A program made the translations under genes and the position numbers. A stretch of DNA of 64,000 nt from UBA8752 sp965657965 (lineage in GTDB: Bacteria > Bacteroidota > Bacteroidia > Flavobacteriales_D > Sanyastnellaceae), in the NCBI GenBank assembly GCA_965657965.1, contig CBFHQM010000003.1, positions 102,315 to 166,314 of the forward strand. Direction: 5' to 3'. Positions 60,569 to 64,000 of this stretch are shown here, one piece after another. The notes beneath the pieces were generated by a model. It did no database searches. It was given only the letters and a program-made list of their open reading frames with translations, and was not told where the DNA came from. The first letter of the stretch is position 1. Each line of letters starts with the position of its first letter.

Positions 60569-62527
60569 ATGCAACAAGGCAAGATCAACGTACAGACGGA
60601 AAACATCTTTCCGATCATCAAGAAGTTCCTGTACAGCGACCACGAAATTTTTCTGCGCGAGCTCGTCTCCAACGCAGTAGACGCTACCCAGAAGCGCAAG
60701 GCCCTGATTCGGGTTTCTGAAATCGAAGGCAACGCAGACGGCGCACAAGTGAACGTGATCCTCGACAGCGAGGCCAAGACCCTGACCATCCGCGATGCCG
60801 GAATCGGCATGAGCGAGGAAGAGGTCGACAAGTACATCAACCAGATCGCCTTCTCCGGCGCCACCGAATTCGTGGAGAAGTTCCAAGAGAAGTACGCCGA
60901 CCAAGCCGAAGCCAAGGAAGCCATCATTGGTCACTTTGGACTCGGTTTCTACAGTGCCTTTATGGTCGCCGACCGCGTGGACATTTTGTCTTGGAGCCAG
61001 CGCGCAGGAGAAGCGCCAGTAAAATGGACCTGTGACGGCTCCCCCAACTACGAGATGGGGCCCTTGTCAGAAGACGACTTCAAGGCCCTTGGCCGCAACG
61101 AAGACCAACTGCACGGCACCGACATCGTGTTGCACATCGGTGAGGAAGGTGCGGAGTTTCTGGAGGACCAGCGCATCATGGGCATCTTGGAGAAGTACTG
61201 CAAGTTCATGCCCGTTCCCGTGATCTGCGGCACGTCCACCACCCAGGAGGACGACCCCAGCGGCGAGAAAGACGAAGAAGGCAACGTGAAGAAGGTGTCT
61301 GTGGAGGTGCCCCGCGTGATCAACGCCAACGACCCCATCTGGCTCAAGTCACCCGCAGACTTGAAAGACGAGGATTACCGGGAGTTCTATCAGACCCTCT
61401 ATCCGATGAACTTCGACGAGCCTTTGTTCCAGATCCACTTGAACGTGGACTTTCCGTTCAACCTCACGGGCGTGCTCTACTTCCCGAAGGTGAAGAAGGA
61501 GATGGACATGCAGCGCAACAAGATCCACCTCTACTCCAACCAGGTGTTCATCACCGACAACGTGGAGAACATCGTACCGGATTTCTTGACGCTGCTCCAC
61601 GGGGTCATCGACTCTCCGGACATTCCATTGAACGTATCCCGCTCTTACCTGCAGGAAGATGCCAACGTGAAGAAGATCACGTCGCACATCTCCAAAAAGG
61701 TCTCCGACAAGCTGGGCAAGATGTTCAAGGACGACCGCGCCGACTTTGAGTCCAAGTGGCAAGACATCCAGATGTTCACCGAGTACGGCATGCTCATGGA
61801 CGAGAAGTTCTTTGAGCGCGCTGGCAAGTTTGCCCTTTACGGCGACACCGAAGGCCAGCACCGCACCATGGACGAATTGGTGGAGTCCCTCAAAGAGACC
61901 CACACCGACAAGGACGGCAATGTGGTCATGCTCTACACGCCCAACCCCGAGGCCCAGCACGGATACGTGTCTTCGGCCCGTGAGGCTGGGTACACGGTAT
62001 TGCACCTGGAAAGCCCCCTGACCTCGCACCTGATCCAGAAGCTGGAGATGTCCGCTGGCGACACCAAGGTTCAGTTCCGCCGGGTCGACTCCGACATTGT
62101 GGACCGCTTGATCCCCAAAGACGACGCGCCCGAAAGCGCGCTGGAAGAGGACAAGCAGAACGCCCTCAAGGAAGAGTTCGAAGGCCTCGTTCCGGACAAG
62201 ACCATCTACAAGGTGGCCTTCGCAGCGATGTCGCCTTCAGCCCCGCCAGTCACCATTACCCAAAGCGAGTTCATGCGCCGCATGAAGGAACAGCAGCGCG
62301 TGGGCGGCGGTGGCGGAATGGCCATGTTTGGCAACATGCCCGACAGCTACGACTTGATCTTCAATGCCAACCACCCACTTGTGACCGGATGGGCCGACAG
62401 CGATGCGGAAGCACGCAAGCCCAAAGTGGAACGGGCCATCGCACTGGCGCGCCTTTCGCAAGGTCTGCTCCAAGGCGAAGAGCTCACCACCTTCATTTCT
62501 GCCGGTTATGCCGGACTCAACGACTAA
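60569..62527 (+). CDS. htpG: Hsp90-family chaperone HtpG
   Basis: 652-residue cytosolic ATP-dependent chaperone. The N-terminal GHKL domain begins at GKINVQTENIFPIIKKFLYS and contains FLRELVSNAVDAT, the IRDAGIGMSEEEVDKYINQI loop and GHFGLGFYSAFMV. The middle domain includes LYSNQVFITDNVENIVPDFL and NVSRSYLQ. The C-terminal dimerisation domain is complete. The asparagine usual in the DxGIGM loop of E. coli HtpG is alanine here. It sits 81 bases after a terminator; a TTTTGACT sequence at 60511 is the only promoter-like feature I note and I do not assign it. Confidence 0.96.
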   Translation: MQQGKINVQTENIFPIIKKFLYSDHEIFLRELVSNAVDATQKRKALIRVSEIEGNADGAQVNVILDSEAKTLTIRDAGIGMSEEEVDKYINQIAFSGATEFVEKFQEKYADQAEAKEAIIGHFGLGFYSAFMVADRVDILSWSQRAGEAPVKWTCDGSPNYEMGPLSEDDFKALGRNEDQLHGTDIVLHIGEEGAEFLEDQRIMGILEKYCKFMPVPVICGTSTTQEDDPSGEKDEEGNVKKVSVEVPRVINANDPIWLKSPADLKDEDYREFYQTLYPMNFDEPLFQIHLNVDFPFNLTGVLYFPKVKKEMDMQRNKIHLYSNQVFITDNVENIVPDFLTLLHGVIDSPDIPLNVSRSYLQEDANVKKITSHISKKVSDKLGKMFKDDRADFESKWQDIQMFTEYGMLMDEKFFERAGKFALYGDTEGQHRTMDELVESLKETHTDKDGNVVMLYTPNPEAQHGYVSSAREAGYTVLHLESPLTSHLIQKLEMSAGDTKVQFRRVDSDIVDRLIPKDDAPESALEEDKQNALKEEFEGLVPDKTIYKVAFAAMSPSAPPVTITQSEFMRRMKEQQRVGGGGGMAMFGNMPDSYDLIFNANHPLVTGWADSDAEARKPKVERAIALARLSQGLLQGEELTTFISAGYAGLND

Positions 62528-62536
62528 ACTGCATTC

Positions 62537-63121
62537 ATGAAATACGCACTCTGGGCGCTCCTCGCCCTCCTCGCTTTTGTCGGCTACAGCGCCATGTCCA
62601 ATTACAACGGCTTCATTTCCAGTGAAGAGACGGTGGACTTGCAATGGGCCAACGTGGAAACGCAATACCAGCGCCGCTTTGACTTGATTCCCAACTTGGT
62701 CGCCACCGTCAAGGGCGTGGCCGATTTCGAGAAGAGCACGCTGACCGCCGTAACCGAGGCCCGCGCCTCCGCCTTCAACGCCATGCAGGCGGTGGGCGAC
62801 GGAACCGGCAGCATTGCGGACTTTCAGCAATCCAACATGGTGCTCGGACGCGCCATGAACGGCATGTTGGGATACAGCGAGCGGTACCCAGAGCTCAAAG
62901 CCAATCAAAACTTCTCCGACCTTCAGGCCCAGCTCGAAGGCACGGAAAACCGCATCACCGTAGCCCGTAAGGACTTTAATGGTGCGGTCAAAGCCCATAA
63001 CGGCAATGTCCGCCGGTTCCCCGGTGCCATGTGGGCGGGCTTGTTTGGCTTTGACGTTCGCGACTATTTCGAGGCCGTCTCCGGCAGCGAGGCAGCGCCA
63101 TCTGTGGACTTCGGCGCTTGA
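62537..63121 (+). CDS. LemA family protein
   Basis: 194-residue membrane-anchored helical protein. An N-terminal helix (YALWALLALLAFVGYSAM) is followed by the family signature YNGFISSEETVDLQWANVET, QYQRRFDLIPNLVATVKGVA and YPELKANQNFSDLQAQLEGT, then ENRITVARKDFN. Function of LemA proteins is unclear, but they regularly occur with TPM-domain genes as here. The stop overlaps the next ATG by one base. Confidence 0.93.
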   Translation: MKYALWALLALLAFVGYSAMSNYNGFISSEETVDLQWANVETQYQRRFDLIPNLVATVKGVADFEKSTLTAVTEARASAFNAMQAVGDGTGSIADFQQSNMVLGRAMNGMLGYSERYPELKANQNFSDLQAQLEGTENRITVARKDFNGAVKAHNGNVRRFPGAMWAGLFGFDVRDYFEAVSGSEAAPSVDFGA

Positions 63122-63558
63122 TGGCCGCGCGTGACTTCTTGTCCGACAAGGACAAGGCCGACATCTTGGTCGCCATTTCCGATGCCGAATCCCGCACCAG
63201 CGGAGAGATCCGCCTCCATGTGGAGTCGCGGTGCAAGGTGGATGTGATGGACCGGGCAGCCACGGTGTTTGCCACGCTCGACATGCACAAGACCGAACTC
63301 CGCAATGGTGTGCTGTTCTACCTCGCTACCGAGGACCGGCAGTTCGCCATCCTTGGCGACGGCGGCATCAACGCCGCTGTGCCCGAGGGGTTCTGGGACG
63401 GGGTCAAGGACACCGTGATCACTGGCCTATCACAAGGGAAACCTGGCGAAGGGCTTGCTGCGGGCATTCGGTTGGCTGGAGAGCAGCTCTCGGCCCACTT
63501 TCCGGTGGCCGAGGACGACGTCAATGAACTTTCGGACGACATCAGCTTCGGATCATGA
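63121..63558 (+). CDS. TPM domain protein (first of two)
   Basis: 145-residue protein without a signal peptide or membrane helix. TPM fold segments: FLSDKDKADILVAISDAESR, TSGEIRLHVESRC, LRNGVLFYLATEDRQFAILG, DGGINAAVPEGFW and GLAAGIRLAGEQLSAHFP. The related plant TLP18.3 protein is an acid phosphatase, but activity here is unknown. The ATG at 63121 shares a base with the lemA stop; an in-frame TTG precedes it. It overlaps the second TPM gene by ATGA. Confidence 0.88.
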   Translation: MAARDFLSDKDKADILVAISDAESRTSGEIRLHVESRCKVDVMDRAATVFATLDMHKTELRNGVLFYLATEDRQFAILGDGGINAAVPEGFWDGVKDTVITGLSQGKPGEGLAAGIRLAGEQLSAHFPVAEDDVNELSDDISFGS

Positions 63559-64000
63559 TGCGCTTTCTCTCCGCCCTGCTCCTCACGTTGGCCAGCGTTC
63601 AGCTGTGCGCCCAAGCCGACTTGGACTGCCTGCCCGAAAACGGCACGCCCCGCATCTTTGTGTACGACTATGCCGAGGTCCTGTCTCCAACAGCGGAGGT
63701 ACAGATCAACAGCACCATCCTCGCCCTCAACGACACCACGCCAAACAGCATTGTGGTGGTCACCCACCCCGACTTGTGTGGGGAATCGCCCTTTGACTTT
63801 GCCACCGGCGTGGGCCGCAGGTGGGGCGTGGGCGATGCCGAGTTCAACAACGGCATTGTACTGGCCTTGTCGCCCAAGACTGCCCAAAGGAAAGGAGAGG
63901 TCTTCATCTCAGTGGGATACGGTCTCGAAGGCGCCATTCCCGATGTCACCGCCAACCGCATCATCGACTTTGAATTGATTCCCGAATTCAAACTCGGAGG
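63555..64000 (+). CDS. TPM domain protein (second), cut by window end
   Basis: The first 148 residues of an exported TPM-domain (YgcG-like) protein. Signal peptide MMRFLSALLLTLASVQLCAQ; then VYDYAEVLSPTAEVQINSTI, SIVVVTHPDLCGESPFDFAT, GVGRRWGVGDAEFNNGIVLA, FISVGYGLEGAIPDVTANRI and FELIPEFKLGG, the standard core of the family. The C-terminal part, where relatives have a membrane helix and a glycine-rich tail, lies beyond the window. Completes the lemA-TPM-TPM unit. Confidence 0.88.
   Translation, partial: MMRFLSALLLTLASVQLCAQADLDCLPENGTPRIFVYDYAEVLSPTAEVQINSTILALNDTTPNSIVVVTHPDLCGESPFDFATGVGRRWGVGDAEFNNGIVLALSPKTAQRKGEVFISVGYGLEGAIPDVTANRIIDFELIPEFKLG

Noticed and set aside
1..64000. Search for tRNA, rRNA, transposase, integrase, restriction or toxin-antitoxin genes.
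   Set aside because: None recognised by eye; all space is filled by the listed genes and short intergenic gaps.

Overview
The window reads as chromosomal DNA of a Bacteroidota bacterium, most likely Flavobacteriales-like and comparatively GC-rich for that group. The evidence is a complete Na+-NQR operon ending in apbE, type IX secretion (T9SS) sorting domains of type A and type B, a T9SS plug protein, a TonB-dependent receptor with a carboxypeptidase-like N-domain, a DUF4249 lipoprotein, Bacteroidota-type ParE/ParC, and -7 promoter boxes of the TAnnTTTG type. I see no tRNA, rRNA, CRISPR array, insertion sequence or prophage, and no gene-free stretch longer than 300 bases.

Layout. 1-2.9 kb: an outer-membrane acyloxyacyl hydrolase (lipid A deacylase-like) convergent with a secreted beta-helix protein. 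2.9-10.4 kb: the sodium-pumping NADH:quinone reductase operon nqrABCDEF-apbE on the minus strand, with a small NqrM-like iron-delivery candidate facing it. 10.4-21.4 kb: plus-strand genes for the T9SS plug protein, ApaG, an SDR, a glycosyltransferase, RF3, a carboxypeptidase-regulatory-like protein, a TonB-dependent receptor and a T9SS type B lectin-like protein. 21.4-28.8 kb: one giant cysteine-rich repeat protein of 2454 residues. 28.9-38.4 kb: minus-strand run parE-parC-alpha-amylase-mgsA-prmC-ligA. 38.5-45.2 kb: two large secreted proteins, a metalloprotease and a BNR-repeat protein. 45.2-48.9 kb: pepD-surE-small membrane protein-lpxB. 49-51.5 kb: a MuiA-like DUF4139 protein and a DUF4249 lipoprotein on the minus strand. 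51.6-58.2 kb: nusB-DUF1573-yajC-YbbR-like-nhaC and uvrA. 58.2-60.4 kb: a LOG-family enzyme, a small lipoprotein and a T9SS type A protein. 60.5-64 kb: htpG, then lemA with two TPM-domain genes, the last cut by the window edge.

Three patterns stand out. First, several genes have a TAnnTTTG -7 box exactly four bases upstream of the start codon (2972, 10467, 15888 and 33604 with perfect boxes; 12320 and 50535 with one mismatch). This places transcription start at or next to the start codon and suggests widespread leaderless mRNAs. Second, four unrelated secreted proteins (568, 836, 1375 and 2454 residues) all end in cysteine-rich GCTDPxACNY-type repeats followed by a cysteine-bracketed, dockerin/EF-hand-like cap at the extreme C-terminus, in place of a recognisable T9SS sorting domain, although canonical type A and type B domains occur on other proteins here. 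This could be an alternative surface sorting or anchoring module. Third, the Na+-NQR locus appears self-sufficient: six subunits, the flavin transferase that loads FMN on NqrB/NqrC, and a four-cysteine membrane protein that may supply iron.

All functions are inferred from reading the sequence; no database search was run. Several start codons were moved downstream of the longest open frame on the basis of family length, overlap with the upstream gene, signal peptides or promoter position.
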